Notes under the pieces: generated by a model
The model's database searches: none
What the model was told of the DNA's origin: nothing
What the model saw: the letters and a program-made list of their open reading frames with translations, nothing else
Made by a program: the position numbers and the translations under genes
DNA from: Mantis religiosa
Lineage: Eukaryota; Arthropoda; Insecta; Mantodea; Mantidae
Assembly: GCA_030765055.1 (NCBI GenBank)
Contig: JAUKNK010000148.1
Coordinates: forward strand, 823,501-887,500
Direction: 5' to 3'
DNA: 64,000 bases
Shown here: piece by piece, positions 39,921-54,829 of the stretch
Position numbering within the stretch: the stretch's first letter is position 1
How the letters are laid out: each line of letters starts with the position of its first letter

Positions 39921-42394
39921 TACACATAGATACAGCGGCATATACCAGCACAACCTGTAACTGCTATCTGTTAAGTACACAAATAGTACCCAATCCTACA
40001 GTTAGATACAGCACCATATACTTGCACAACCTATATTTGAAATGTGATTAGTGCACAAATTGACCCCAATCCTACAGTTAGATACAGCACCATAAACCAG
40101 CACAACCTATATTTGAAATCTGATTAGTGCACAAATAGTCCCCAATCCTACAGTTAGATACAGCACCATATCCCAGCACAACCTATATTTGAAATCTGAT
40201 TAGTGCACAAATTGACCCCAATCCTAATGTTAGATACAGAGGCATATCCCAGCACAACCTATAACTGTTATCTGTGAAGTGCACAAATTGACCCCAATCC
40301 TACAGTTAGATACAGCGGCATATACCAGCACAACCTATAACTGTTATCTGTTAAGTGCACAAATATTCCCCAATCCTACAGTTAGATACAGCACCATATA
40401 CTTGCACAACCTATATTTGAAATCTGATTAGTGCACAAATAGACCCCAATCCCACAGTTAGATACAGCAGCATATCCCAGCACAACCTATAACTGTTATC
40501 TGTTAAGTGCCCAAATAGTCCCCAGTCCTACATTTAGATACAGCAGCATATACCAGCACAACCTATAACTGTTATCTGTTAAGTGCACAAATAGTCCCCA
40601 ATCCTACAGTTAGATACAGCACCATATACTTTCACAACCTATATTTGAAATCTGATTAGTGCACAAATTGACCCCAATCCTACAGTTAGTTACAGCACCA
40701 TATACCAGCACAACCTATATTTGAAATCTGATTAATGCACAAATAGACCCCAAGCCTACAGTTATATACAGCGGCATATAGCAGCACAACCTATAACCGT
40801 TATCTGTTAAGTGTACAATTACACCCCAATCCTACAGTTAGATACAGCATCATATCGCAGCACAACCTATAACTGTTATGTGTTAGGTGCACAAATAGAC
40901 CCCATCCTACAGTTAGATACAGCACCATATCCCAGCACAACCTATAACTGTTATCTGATAAGTGCACAATTAGACCCCAATCCTACAGTTAGATACAGCG
41001 GCATATCCCAGCACAACCTGTAACTGTTATCTTTTAAGTGCACAAATAGACCCCAATCCTACAGTTAGATACAGCACCATGTCCCAGCACAACCTATATT
41101 TGAAATCTGATTAGTTTACAAATAGACCCCAATCCTACAGTTAGATATAGCAGCATATCCCAGCGCAACCTATAACAGGTATCTGTTAAGTGCACAATTA
41201 GACCCCAAGCCTACGGTTAGATACAGCACCATATCCCAGCACAACCTATATTTGATATCCGTTTAGTGCACAAATGGGCCCCAATCCTACAGTTAGATAC
41301 AGCACCAGATACCTGCACAACCTTTATTTGTTATCTGTTAAATGCACAATTAGACCCCAAGCCTACGGTTGAATACAGCAGCATATCCCAGCACAACCTA
41401 TATTTGTTATCTCTTTAGTGCACAAATAGACCCCAATCCTACAGTTAGATACAGCACCATATCGCAGCACAACCTATAACTGTTATCTGTTAAGTGCACA
41501 ATTAGACCCCAAGCCTATGGTTGAATACAGCAGCATATCCCAGCACAACCTATATTTGTTATCTCTTTAGTGCACAAATAGACCCCAATCCTACAGTTAG
41601 ACACAGCACCATATCCCAGCAGAACCTATAACAGTTATCTGTTAAGTGCACAATTAGAACCCAAGCCTACGGTTAGATACAGCATCATATCCCAGCACAA
41701 CCTATATTTGTTATCTGTTTAGTGCACAAATAGACCCCAATCCTACAGTTAGATACAGCAGCATATCCCAGCACAACCTATATTTGTTATCTGTTTAGTG
41801 CACAAATAGACCCCAATCCTACAGTTAGATACAGCAGCATATACCTGCACAACCTCTATTTGTTATCTTTTAAGAGCACAAATAGACCCCAATCCTACAG
41901 TTAGATAGTGCACCATATCACAGCACAACATATATTTGTTATCTGTTCAGTGCACTAATAACCCCAATCCTAGAGTTAGATGCAGCAGCATATACCTGCA
42001 CAACCTATATTTGTTATCTGTTTAGTGCACAAATAGACCCCAATCTTACAGTTAGATATAGCACCATATTCCAGCACATCCAATATTTGATTTCTGTTAA
42101 GTGAAAAAGAGACCCCAATCCCACAGTTAGATACAGCATCATATTCCAGCACAAAATATATTTGTTATCTGTTTAGCGCACAAATAGAACCCAAGCCTAC
42201 AGTTAGATACAGCAACATATCCCTGCACAACCAATATTTGTTATCTGTTCAGTGCACATTGACCCCAATCCTACAGTTCGATATAGCACCATAATCCAGC
42301 ACAACCAATATTTTTATCTGTTAAGTGCACAAATAGACCCCAATTCTACAGTTAGATACAGCAGCATATCCCAGCACAACCTATATTTGTTATC

Positions 42395-42425
42395 TGTTTA
42401 GCGCACAAATAGACTTTAGATACAG
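42395..42425 (+). repeat. Monomer with 12-bp net deletion
   Basis: The sequence AAATAGACTTTAGATACAG replaces the usual stretch from AAATAGACC to GTTAGATAC, a net loss of 12 bp in the most conserved box. The same change is at 51965 in HOR copy C, and a relative (AGACTTCAGATATAG) is at 59776 in domain 3. Confidence 0.9.
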
Positions 42426-42799
42426 CACCATATACCTGCACAACCTATATTTGTTGTCTCTTTAGTGCACAAATTGACCACAATCCTACAGTTAGATACA
42501 GCGGCATATACCGGCACAACCTATAACTGTTATCTGTTAAATGCACAAATAGAACCCCAATTCTACTGTTAGATACAGCACCATATCCCAGCACAACCTA
42601 TATTTGAAAACTGATTAGTGCACAAACAGACCCCAATCCTACAGTTGGATACAGCGGCATATACCAGCACAACCTATAACTGTTATCTGTTAAATGCACA
42701 AATGGTCCCCAATTCTACTGTTAGATACAGCACCATATCCCAGCACAACCTATATTTGAAATCTGATTAGTGCACAAATAGACCCCAATCCTACAGTTA

Positions 42800-43100
42800 T
42801 ATACGGCGGCATATAGCAGCACAACCTATAACTGTTATCTGTTAAGTGCACAAATAGTCCCAAATTCAACTGTTAGATACAGCACCATATACTTGCACAA
42901 CCTATATTTGAAATCTGTTTAGTGCCCAAATAGACCCCAATCCTACAGTTATATACAGCGGCATATAGCAGCACAACCTATAACTGTTATCTGTTAAATG
43001 CACAAATGGTCCCCAATTCTACTGTTAGATACAGCACCATATCCCAGCACAACCTATATTTGAAATCTGATTAGTGCACAAATAGACCCCAATCCTACAG
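42800..43100 (+). repeat. 152-bp dimer, two copies in HOR copy A
   Basis: TATACGGCGGC is at 42800 and TATACAGCGGC at 42952. The flanks match 52354/52506 in copy C, so two is the likely ancestral number at this position. Confidence 0.88.
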
Positions 43101-44546
43101 TTAGATACAGCGGCATATCCCAGCACAACCTACAACTGTTATCTCTTAAGTGCAGAAATAGACCCCAATCCTACAGTTAGATACAGCTTCATATAGCAGC
43201 ACAACCTATAACTGTTATCTGTTAAGTGCACAAATAGACCCCAAACCTACAGTTAGATACAGCACCATATCCCAGCACAACCTATATTTGAAATCTGATT
43301 AGTGCACAAATAGACACCAATCCTACAGTTATATACAGCGGCATATAGCAGCACAACCTATATTTGTTATCTGTTAAGTGCACAATTAGGCCCCAAGCCT
43401 ACGGTTGAATACAGCACCATATCCCAGCACAACCTATATTTGTTATCCGTTTAGTGCACAAATGGACCCCAATCCTGCAGTTAGATACAGCACCATATCA
43501 CAGCATAACCTATATTTGTTATCTCTTAAGTGCACATATAGAACCCAAGCCTACAGTCAGATACAGCACCTTATCGCAGCACAACATATATTTGTTATCT
43601 GTTCAGTGCACTAATAACCCAAATCCTACAGTTAGATACAGCACCATATACCAGCACAACCTATATTTGAAATCTGATTAGTGCACAAATTGACCCCAAT
43701 CCTACACATAGATACAGCGGCATATACCAGCACAACCTATAACTGCTATCTGTTAAGTACACAAATAGTACCCAATCCTACAGTTAGATACAGCACCATA
43801 TACTTGCACAACCTATATTTGAAATGTGATTAGTGCACAAATAGACCCCAATCCTACAGTTAGATACAGCACCATAAACCAGCACAACCTATATTTGAAA
43901 TCTGATTAGTGCACAAATAGTCCCCAATCCTACAGTTAGATACAGCACCATATCCCAGCACAACCTATATTTGAAATCTGATTAGTGCACAAATTGACCC
44001 CAATCCTAATGTTAGATACAGAGGCATATCCCAGCACAACCTATAACTGTTATCTGTGAAGTGCACAAATTGACCCCAATCCTACAGTTAGATACAGCGG
44101 CATATACCAGCACAACCTATAACTGTTATCTGTTAAGTGCACAAATAGTCCCCAATCCTACAGTTAGATACAGCACCATATACTTGCACAACCTATATTT
44201 GAAATCTGATTAGTGCACAAATTGACCCCAATCCTACAGTTAGATACAGCACCATATACCAGCATCACCTATATTTGAAATCTGATTAGTGCACAAATTG
44301 ACCCCAATCCTACAGTTAGATACAGCGGCATATACCAGCACAACCTATAACTGTTATCTGTTAAGTGCACAAATAGTCCCCAATCCTACAGTTAGATACA
44401 GCACCATATACTTTCACAACCTATATTTGAAATCTGATTAGTGCACAAATTGACCCCAATCCTACAGTTAGATACAGCACCATATACCAGCACAACCTAT
44501 ATTTGAAATCTGATTAGTGCACAAATAGACCCCAATCCTACAGTTA

Positions 44547-45154
44547 TATACGGCGGCATATAGCAGCACAACCTATAACTGTTATCTGTTAAGTGCACAA
44601 ATAGTCCCAAATTCAACTGTTAGATACAGCACCATATACTTGCACAACCTATATTTGAAATCTGTTTAGTGCCCAAATAGACCCCAATCCTACAGTTATA
44701 TACGGCGGCATATAGCAGCAAAACCTATAACTGTTATCTGTTATGTGCACAAATAGTCCCAAATTCAACTGTTAGATACAGCACCATATACTTGCACAAC
44801 CTATATTTGAAATCTGATTAGTGCACAAATAGACCCCAATCCTACAGTTATATACGGCGGCATATAGCAGCACAACCTATAACTGTTATCTGTTAAGTGC
44901 ACAAATAGTCCCAAATTCAACTGTTAGATACAGCACCATATACTTGCACAACCTATATTTGAAATCTGTTTAGTGCCCAAATAGACCCCAATCCTACAGT
45001 TATATACAGCGGCATATAGCAGCACAACCTATAACTGTTATCTGTTAAATGCACAAATGGTCCCCAATTCTACTGTTAGATACAGCACCATATCCCAGCA
45101 CAACCTATATTTGAAATCTGATTAGTGCACAAATAGACCCCAATCCTACAGTTA
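44547..45154 (+). repeat. 152-bp dimer, four copies in HOR copy B
   Basis: TATACGGCGGC or TATACAGCGGC with CATATAGCAGC occurs at 44547, 44699, 44851 and 45003, exactly 152 bp apart. Each is followed by a TACTTGCAC class C monomer (the last by a CATATCCCAG one) and AAATTCAACTG or AATTCTACTG. The same place has only two copies in HOR copy A (42800, 42952) and copy C (52354, 52506). Confidence 0.92.
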
Positions 45155-46871
45155 GATACAGCGGCATATCCCAGCACAACCTACAACTGTTATCTCTTAA
45201 TTGCAGAAATAGACCCCAATCCTACAGTTAGTTACAGCTTCATATAGCAGCACAACCTATAACTGTTATCTGTTAAGTGCACAAATAGACCCCAAACCTA
45301 CAGTTAGATACAGCACCATATCCCAGCACAACCTATATTTGAAATCTGATTAGTGCACAAATAGACACCAATCCTACAGTTATATACAGCGGCATATAGC
45401 AGCACAACCTATATTTGTTATCTGTTAAGTGCACAATTAGACCCCAAGCCTACGGTTGAATACAGCACCATATCCCAGCACAACCTATATTTGTTATCCG
45501 TTTAGTGCACAAATGGACCCCAATCCTGCAGTTAGATACAGCACCATATCACAGCATAACCTATATTTGTTATCTCTTAAGTGCACATATAGAACCCAAG
45601 CCTACAGTCAGATACAGCACCATATCGCAGCACAACATATATTTGTTATCTGTTCAGTGCACTAATAACCCAAATCCTACAGTTAGATACAGCAGCATAT
45701 ACCAGTGCAACATATATTTGTTATCTGTTTAGTGCACAAATTGACCCCAATCCTACAGTTAGATACAGCACCATATACCTGCGTAACCTATATTTAAAAT
45801 ATGATTAGTGCACAAATAGACCCCAATCCTACAGTTAGATAAAGCACCATATCCCAGCACAACCTATATTTGAAATCTGATTAGTGCACAAATAGACCCC
45901 AATCCTACTGTTAGATACAGCGGCATATACCAGCACAACCTACAACTGTTATCTGTTAAGTGCACAAATTGTCCCCAATTCTACTGTTAGATATAGCACC
46001 ATATACTTGCACAACCTATATTTTAAATCTGATTAGTGCACAAATTGACCCCAATCCTACAGTTAGATATAGCGGCATATCCCAGCGCAACCTATATTTG
46101 TTATCTGTTAAGTGCACAAATGGACCCCAAACCTACAGTTAGATACAGCGGCATATACCAGCACAACCAATAACTGTTATCCGTTAAGTGCACAAATAGA
46201 CCCCAAACCTACAGTTAGATACAGCACCATATACCAGCAGATCCTTTATTTGAAATACGATTAGTGCACAAATAGACCCCAATGCTACAGTTAGATACAG
46301 CACCATATCCCAGCACAACCTATATTTGAAATCTGTTTAGTGCACAAATAGACCCCAAGCCTACGGTTAGATACAGCACCATATCCCAGCACAACCAATA
46401 TTTGTTATCCGTTTAGTGCACAAATGGGCCCCAATCCTACAGGTAGATACAGCAGCATATACCTGCACAACCTTTATTTGTTATATGTTAAGTGCACTAA
46501 TAGACCCCATTTCTATAGTTAGATACAGCAGCATATCCCAGCACAAATTATATTTGTTATCTCTTTAGTGCACAAATAGACCCCAATCCTACAGTTAGAT
46601 ACAGCAGCATATCCCATAACAACCTATATTTGTTATCTGTTTAGTGCACAAATAGACCCCAATCCTACAGTTAGATACAGCAGCATATCCCAGCACAAAC
46701 TATAACTCATATCTGCTAAGTGCACAATTAGACCCCAGGCCTACGGTTAGATACAGCACCATATACCAGCACAACCTATAACTGTTATCTGTTAAGCGCA
46801 CAATTAGACCCCAAGCCTACGGTTGAATACAGCACCATATCCCAGCACAACCTATATTTGTTATCCGTTTA

Positions 46872-47326
46872 GTGCAAAAATGGACCCCAATCCTGCAGTT
46901 AGATACAGAACCATATCACAGCATAACCTATATTTGTTATCTGTTCAGTGCACTTATAACCCCAATCCTACAGTTAGATACAGCACCATATAACTGCACA
47001 ACCTATAACTGTTATCTGTTAAGTGCACAATTAGACCCCAAGCCTACAGTTGAATACAGCACCATATCCCAGCACAACCTATATTTGTTATCCGTTTAGT
47101 GCACAAATGGACCCCAATCCTGCAGTTAGATACAGAACCATATCACAGCATAACCTATATTTGTTATCTGTTCAGTGCACTTATAACCCCAATCCTACAG
47201 TTAGATACAGCACCATATAACTGCACAACCTATAACTGTTATCTGTTAAGTGCACAATTAGACCCCAAGCCTACAGTTGAATACAGCACCATATCCCAGC
47301 ACAACCTATATTTGTTATCCGTTTAG
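46872..47326 (+). repeat. 227-bp trimer HOR (third cluster)
   Basis: Units start at 46872 and 47099 (227 bp). They match 54375 and 54602 at 7503 bp. The first unit has GTGCAAAAATGG in place of GTGCACAAATGG. Confidence 0.86.
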
Positions 47327-47990
47327 TGCACAAATGGACCCCAATCCTGCAGTTAGATACAGCACCATATCACAGCATCACCTATATATGTTATTTCTTA
47401 AGTGCACATATGGAACCCAAGCCTACAGTCAGATACAGCACCATATAACTGCACAACCTATATATGTTATCTTTTAAGTGCGCAAATAGACCCCAATCCT
47501 ACAGTTAGATACAGCACCATATCGCAGCACAACATATATTTGTTATCTGTTCAGTGCACTTATAACCCCAATCCTACAGTTAGATACAGCACCATATCGC
47601 AGCACAACATATATTTGTTATCTGTTCAGTGCACTTATAGCCCCAATCCTACAGTTAGATACAGCACCATATAACTGCACAACCTATAACTGTTATCTGT
47701 TAAGTGCACAATTAGACCCCAAGCCTACAGTTGAATACAGCACCATATCCCAGCACAACCTATATTTGTTATCCGTTTAGTGCACAAATGGACCCCAATC
47801 CTGCAGTTAGATACAGCACCATATCACAGCATCACCTATATATGTTATTTCTTAAGTGCACATATGGAACCCAAGCCTACAGTCAGATACAGCACCATAT
47901 AACTGCACAACCTATATATGTTATCTTTTAAGTGCGCAAATAGACCCCAATCCTACAGTTAGATACAGCACCATATAACTGCACAACCTA
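47277..47990 (+). repeat. 454-bp internal duplication in HOR copy B
   Basis: The series TTGAATACAG, AAATGGACCCC, CACAGCATCACC, CACATATGGAACC recurs 454 bp later (47277 and 47731). Copy C has it once (54780), and the offset between copies changes from 7503 to 7124 bp across this region, a net gain of 379 bp (five monomers) in copy B. Confidence 0.88.
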
Positions 47991-49080
47991 TATTTGTTAT
48001 CTGTTAAGTGCACAAATAGACCACAACCCTACAGTTAGATACAGCAGCATATACCAGCACAACATATATTTTTTATCTGTTCAGCGAACTAATAGACCCC
48101 AATCCTACAGTTAGATACAGCAGCATATCCCAGCACAACCTATATTTGTTATCTGTTTAGTGCACAAATAGTCCCCCATCCTACAGTAGGATACAGCAGC
48201 ATATACCAGCACAACCTATATTTGTTATCTGTTTAGTGCACAAACAGACTCCAATCCTACAGTTAGATACAGCACCATATACCTGCGTAACCTATATTTG
48301 TTATCTGTTAAGTGCACAAATTGACCCCAGTCCTACAATTAGATACAGCACCATATCCCAGCACAACCTATATTTGAAATATGATTAGTGCACAAATAGA
48401 CCCCAATCCTACAGTTAGATACAGCACCATATCCCAGCACAACCTATATTTGAAATCTGATTAGAGCACAAATAGACCCCACTCCTACAGTTAGATACAG
48501 CACCATATACCAGCACAACCTATATTTGAAATCTGATTAGTGCACAAATTGACCCCAATCCTACAGATAGATACAGCACCATATACCTGCGTAACCTATA
48601 TTTGTTATCTGTTAAGTGCACAAATTGACCCTAGTCCTACAATTAGATACAGCACCATATCTCAGCACAACCTATATTTGAAATATGATTAGTGCACAAA
48701 TAGTCCCCAATCCTACAGTTAGATACAGCACCATATCCCAGCACAACCTATATTCGAAATCTGATTAGAGCACAAATAGACCCCACTCCTACAGTTAGAT
48801 ACAGCACCATATACCAGCACAACCTATATTTGAAATCTGATTAGTGCACAAATTGACCCCAATCCTACACATAGATACAGCGGCATATACCAGCACAACC
48901 TATAACTGCTATCTGTTAAGTACACAAATAGTACCCAATCCTACAGTTAGATACAGCACCATATACTTGCACAACCTATATTTGAAATGTGATTTGTGCA
49001 CAAATTGACCCCAATCCTACAGTTAGATACAGCACCATAAACCAGCACAACCTATATTTGAAATCTGATTAGTGCACAAA

Positions 49081-49536
49081 TAGTCCCCAATCCTACAGTT
49101 AGATACAGCACCATATCCCAGCACAACCTATATTTGAAATCTGATTAGTGCACAAATTGACCCCAATCCTAATGTTAGATACAGCGGCATATCCCAGCAC
49201 AACCTATAACTGTTATCTGTGAAGTGCACAAATTGACCCCAATCCTACAGTTAGATACAGCGGCATATACCAGCACAACCTATATTTGAAATCTGATTAG
49301 TGCACAAATAGTCCCCAATCCTACAGTTAGATACAGCACCATATCCCAGCACAACCTATATTTGAAATCTGATTAGTGCACAAATTGACCCCAATCCTAA
49401 TGTTAGATACAGAGGCATATCCCAGCACAACCTATAACTGTTATCTGTGAAGTGCACAAATTGACCCCAATCCTACAGTTAGATACAGCGGCATATACCA
49501 GCACAACCTATAACTGTTATCTGTTAAGTGCACAAA
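49081..49536 (+). repeat. 228-bp internal duplication in HOR copy C
   Basis: TAGTCCCCAATCC followed by a class C monomer, CCTAATGTTAGATAC and CTGTGAAGTGC occurs at 49081 and again at 49309, exactly three monomers apart. Copy D and copy A have it once, and the offset between C and D drops from 7124 to 6896 bp after this point. Confidence 0.9.
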
Positions 49537-52500
49537 TAGTCCCCAATCCTACAGTTAGATACAGCACCATATACTTGCACAACCTATATTTGAAATCTGA
49601 TTAGTGCACAAATTGACCCCAATCCTACAGTTAGATACAGCACCATATACCAGCATCACCTATATTTGAAATCTGATTAGTGCACAAATTGACCCCAATC
49701 CTACAGTTAGATACAGCGGCATATACCAGCACAACCTATAACTGTTATCTGTTAAGTGCACAAATATTCCCCAATCCTACAGTTAGATACAGCACCATAT
49801 ACTTGCACAACCTATATTTGAAATCTGATTAGTGCACAAATAGACCCCAATCCCACAGTTAGATACAGCAGCATATCCCAGCACAACCTATAACTGTTAT
49901 CTGTTAAGTGCCCAAATAGTCCCCAGTCCTACATTTAGATACAGCAGCATATACCAGCACTACCTATAACTGTTATCTGTTAAGTGCACAAATAGTCACC
50001 AATCCTACAGTTAGATACAGCACCATATACTTTCACAACCTATATTTGAAATCTGATTAGTGCACAAATTGACCCCAATCCTACAGTTAGATACAGCACC
50101 ATATACCAGCACAACCTATATTTGAAATCTGATTAATGCACAAATAGACCCCAAGCCTACAGTTAGATACAGCGGCATATACCAGCACAACCAATAACTG
50201 TTAAACGTTAAGTGCACAAATAGACCCCAAACCTACTGTTAAATACAGCACCATATCCCAGCACAACCTATATTTGAAACCTGATTAGTGCACAAATAGA
50301 CCCCAATCCTACAGTTATATACAGCGGCATATAGCAGCACAACCTATAACTGTTATCTGTTAAGTGTACAATTAGACCCCAATCCTACAGTTAGATACAG
50401 CACCATATCGCAGCACAACCTATAACTGTTATGTGTTAGGTGCACAAATAGACCCCAATCCTACAGTTAGATACAGCACCATATCCCAGCACAACCTATA
50501 ACTGTTATCTGATAAGTGCACAATTAGACCCCAATCCTACAGTTAGATACAGCGGCATATCCCAGCACAACCTGTAACTGTTATCTTTTAAGTGCACAAA
50601 TAGACGCCAATCCTACAGTTAGATACAGCACCATGTCCCAGCACAACCTATATTTGAAATCTGATTAGTTTACAAATAGACCCCAATCCTACAGTTAGAT
50701 ATTGCAGCATATCCCAGCACAACCTATAACAGTTATCTGTTAAGTGCACAATTAGACCCCAAGCCTACGGTTAGATACAGCACCATATCCCAGCACAACC
50801 TATATTTGTTATCTGTTTAGTGCACAAATGGGCCCCAATCCTACAGTTAGATACAGCACCAGATACCTGCACAACCTTTATTTGTTATCTGTTAAATGCA
50901 CAATTAGACCCCAAGCCTACGGTTGAATACAGCAGCATATCCCAGCACAACCTATATTTGTTATCTCTTTAGTGCACAAATAGACCCCAATCCTACAGTT
51001 AGATACAGCACCATATCGCAGCACAACCTATAACTGTTATCTGTTAAGTGCACAATTAGACCCCAAGCCTACGGTTGAATACAGCAGCATATCCCAGCAC
51101 AACCTATATTTGTTATCTCTTTAGTGCACAAATAGACCCCAATCCTACAGTTAGACACAGCACCATATCCCAGCAGAACCTATAACAGTTATCTGTTAAG
51201 TGCACAATTAGAACCCAAGCCTACGGTTAGATACAGCACCATATCCCAGCACAACCTATATTTGTTATCTGTTTAGTGCACAAATAGACCCCAATCCTAC
51301 AGTTAGATACAGCAGCATATCCCAGCACAACCTATATTTGTTATCTGTTTAGTGCACAAATAGACCCCAATCCTACAGTTAGATACAGCAGCATATACCT
51401 GCACAACCTCTATTTGTTATCTTTTAAGAGCACAAATAGACCCCAATCCTACAGTTAGATAGTGCACCATATCACAGCACAACATATATTTGTTATCTGT
51501 TCAGTGCACTAATAACCCCAATCCTAGAGTTAGATGCAGCAGCATATACCTGCACAACCTATATTTGTTATCTGTTTAGTGCACAAATAGACCCCAATCT
51601 TACAGTTAGATATAGCACCATATTCCAGCACATCCAATATTTGATTTCTGTTAAGTGAAAAAGAGACCCCAATCCCACAGTTAGATACAGCATCATATTC
51701 CAGCACAAAATATATTTGTTATCTGTTTAGCGCACAAATAGAACCCAAGCCTACAGCTAGATACAGCAACATATCCCTGCACAACCAATATTTGTTATCT
51801 GTTCAGTGCACATTGACCCCAATCCTACAGTTCGATATAGCACCATAATCCAGCACAACCAATATTTTTATCTGTTAAGTGCACAAATAGACCCCAATTC
51901 TACAGTTAGATACAGCAGCATATCCCAGCACAACCTATATTTGTTATCTGTTTAGCGCACAAATAGACTTTAGATACAGCACCATATACCTGCACAACCT
52001 ATATTTGTTGTCTCTTTAGAGCACAAATTGACCACAATCCTACAGTTAGATACAGCGGCATATACCGGCACAACCTATAACTGTTATCTGTTAAATGCAC
52101 AAATAGAACCCCAATTCTACTGTTAGATACAGCACCATATCCCAGCACAACCTATATTTGAAATCTGATTAGTGCACAAATAGACCCCAATCCTACAGTT
52201 GGATACAGCGGCATATACCAGCACAACCTATAACTGTTATCTGTTAAATGCACAAATGGTCCCCAATTCTACTGTTAGATACAGCACCATATCCCAGCAC
52301 AACCTATATTTGAAATCTGATTAGTGCACAAATAGACCCCAATCCTACAGTTATATACGGCGGCATATAGCAGCACAACCTATAACTGTTATCTGTTAAG
52401 TGCACAAATAGTCCCAAATTCAACTGTTAGATACAGCACCATATACTTGCACAACCTATATTTGAAATCTGTTTAGTGCCCAAATAGACCCCAATCCTAC

Positions 52501-54374
52501 AGTTATATACAGCGGCATATAGCAGCACAACCTATAACTGTTATCTGTTAAATGCACAAATGGTCCCCAATTCTACTGTTAGATACAGCACCATATCCCA
52601 GCACAACCTATATTTGAAATCTGATTAGTGCACAAATAGACCCCAATCCTACAGTTAGATACAGCGGCATATCCCAGCACAACCTACAACTGTTATCTCT
52701 TAATTGCAGAAATAGACCCCAATCCTACAGTTAGATACAGCTTCATATAGCAGCACAACCTATAACTGTTATCTGTTAAGTGCACAAATAGACCCCAAAC
52801 CTACAGTTAGATACAGCACCATATCCCAGCACAACCTATATTTGAAATCTGATTAGTGCACAAATAGACACCAATCCTACAGTTATATACAGCGGCATAT
52901 AGCAGCACAACCTATATTTGTTATCTGTTAAGTGCACAATTAGGCCCCAAGCCTACCGTTGAATACAGCACCATATCCTAGCACTACCTATATTTGTTAT
53001 CTCTTTAGTGCACAAATAGACCCCAATCCTACAGTTAGATACAGCACCATATCACAGCATAACCTATATTTGTTATCTCTTAAGTGCACATATAGAACCC
53101 AAGCCTACAGTCAGATACAGCACCTTATCGCAGCACAACATATATTTGTTATCTGTTCAGTGCACTAATAACCCAAATCCTACAGTTAGATACAGCAGCA
53201 TATACCAGTGCAACATATATTTGTTATCTGTTTAGTGCACAAATTGACCCCAATCCTACAGTTAGATACAGCACCATATACCTGCGTAACCTATATTTAA
53301 AATATGATTAGTGCACAAGTAGACCCCAATCCTACAGTTAGATAAAGCACCATATCCCAGCACAACCTATATTTGAAATCTGATTAGTGCACAAATAGAC
53401 CCCAATCCTACTGTTAGATACAGCGGCATATACCAGCACAACCTACAACTGTTATCTGTTAAGTGCACAAATTGTCCCCAATTCTACTGTTAGATATAGC
53501 ACCATATACTTGCACAACCTATATTTTAAATCTGATTAGTGCACAAATTGACCCCAATCCTACAGTTAGATATAGCGGCATATCCCAGCGCAACCTATAT
53601 TTGTTATCTGTTAAGTGCACAAATAGACCCCAAACCTACAGTTAGATACAGCGGCATATACCAGCACAACCAATAACTGTTATCCGTTAAGTGCACAAAT
53701 AGACCCCAAACCTACAGTTAGATACAGCACCATATACCAGCAGATCCTTTATTTGAAATACGATTAGTGCACAAATAGACCCCAATGCTACAGTTAGATA
53801 CAGCACCATATCCCAGCACAACCTATATTTGAAATCTGTTTAGTGCACAAATAGACCCCAAGCCTACGGTTAGATACAGCACCATATCCCAGCACAACCA
53901 ATATTTGTTATCCGTTTAGTGCACAAATGGGCCCCAATCCTACAGGTAGATACAGCAGCATATACCTGCACAACCTTTATTTGTTATATGTTAAGTGCAC
54001 TAATAGACCCCATTTCTATAGTTAGATACAGCAGCATATCCCAGCACAAATTATATTTGTTATCTCTTTAGTGCACAAATAGACCCCAATCCTACAGTTA
54101 GATACAGCAGCATATCCCATAACAACCTATATTTGTTATCTGTTTAGTGCACAAATAGACCCCAATCCTACAGTTAGATACAGCAGCATATCCCAGCACA
54201 AACTATAACTCATATCTGCTAAGTGCACAATTAGACCCCAGGCCTACGGTTAGATACAGCACCATATACCAGCACAACCTATAACTGTTATCTGTTAAGC
54301 GCACAATTAGACCCCAAGCCTACGGTTGAATACAGCACCATATCCCAGCACAACCTATATTTGTTATCCGTTTA

Positions 54375-54829
54375 GTGCACAAATGGACCCCAATCCTGCA
54401 GTTAGATACAGAACCATATCACAGCATAACCTATATTTGTTATCTGTTCAGTGCACTTATAACCCCAATCCTACAGTTAGATACAGCACCATATAACTGC
54501 ACAACCTATAACTGTTATCTGTTAAGTGCACAATTAGACCCCAAGCCTACAGTTGAATACAGCACCATATCCCAGCACAACCTATATTTGTTATCCGTTT
54601 AGTGCACAAATGGACCCCAATCCTGCAGTTAGATACAGAACCATATCACAGCATAACCTATATTTGTTATCTGTTCAGTGCACTTATAGCCCCAATCCTA
54701 CAGTTAGATACAGCACCATATAACTGCACAACCTATAACTGTTATCTGTTAAGTGCACAATTAGACCCCAAGCCTACAGTTGAATACAGCACCATATCCC
54801 AGCACAACCTATATTTGTTATCCGTTTAG
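54375..54829 (+). repeat. 227-bp trimer HOR (fourth cluster)
   Basis: Units start at 54375 and 54602 in HOR copy C. The second has CTTATAGCCCC in place of CTTATAACCCC, a difference also seen at 38533 and 47630, which helps to trace which units were copied together. Confidence 0.86.

Larger units (their letters stand above)
39921..43702 (+). repeat. HOR copy A (3.78 kb, lacks the right half)
   Basis: It runs from one TACACATAG mark to the next. It matches copy C from 48866 to about 53.17 kb, with two groups of three monomers missing near 40.2-40.34 kb and two monomers missing near 40.77 kb. It contains GTGAAAAAGAGACC at 42101 and the AGACTTTAGATAC deletion monomer at 42411. At about 43.65 kb it rejoins the TACACATAG series, so the ~2.8 kb seen in copy C after 53.2 kb is absent. 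Confidence 0.85.
43703..48865 (+). repeat. HOR copy B (5.16 kb, internal deletion)
   Basis: It begins like copies A, C and D, then jumps near 44.53 kb from the CTTTCACAACC part to the TATACGGCGGC part, omitting about 2.2 kb present in copy C at roughly 50.1-52.3 kb. It also lacks three monomers near 44.35 kb. From 45.46 to 47.5 kb it follows copy C at a constant 7503 bp. Between 45961-46872 and 53464-54375 I found only two substitutions (46122 and 46877). Confidence 0.87.

Noticed and set aside
42800..45154. Target-site duplications of a mobile element around the repeated TATACGGCGGC motif
   Set aside because: Spacing is exactly 152 bp and the intervening DNA is two ordinary monomers, so it is a dimer repeat and not element ends.
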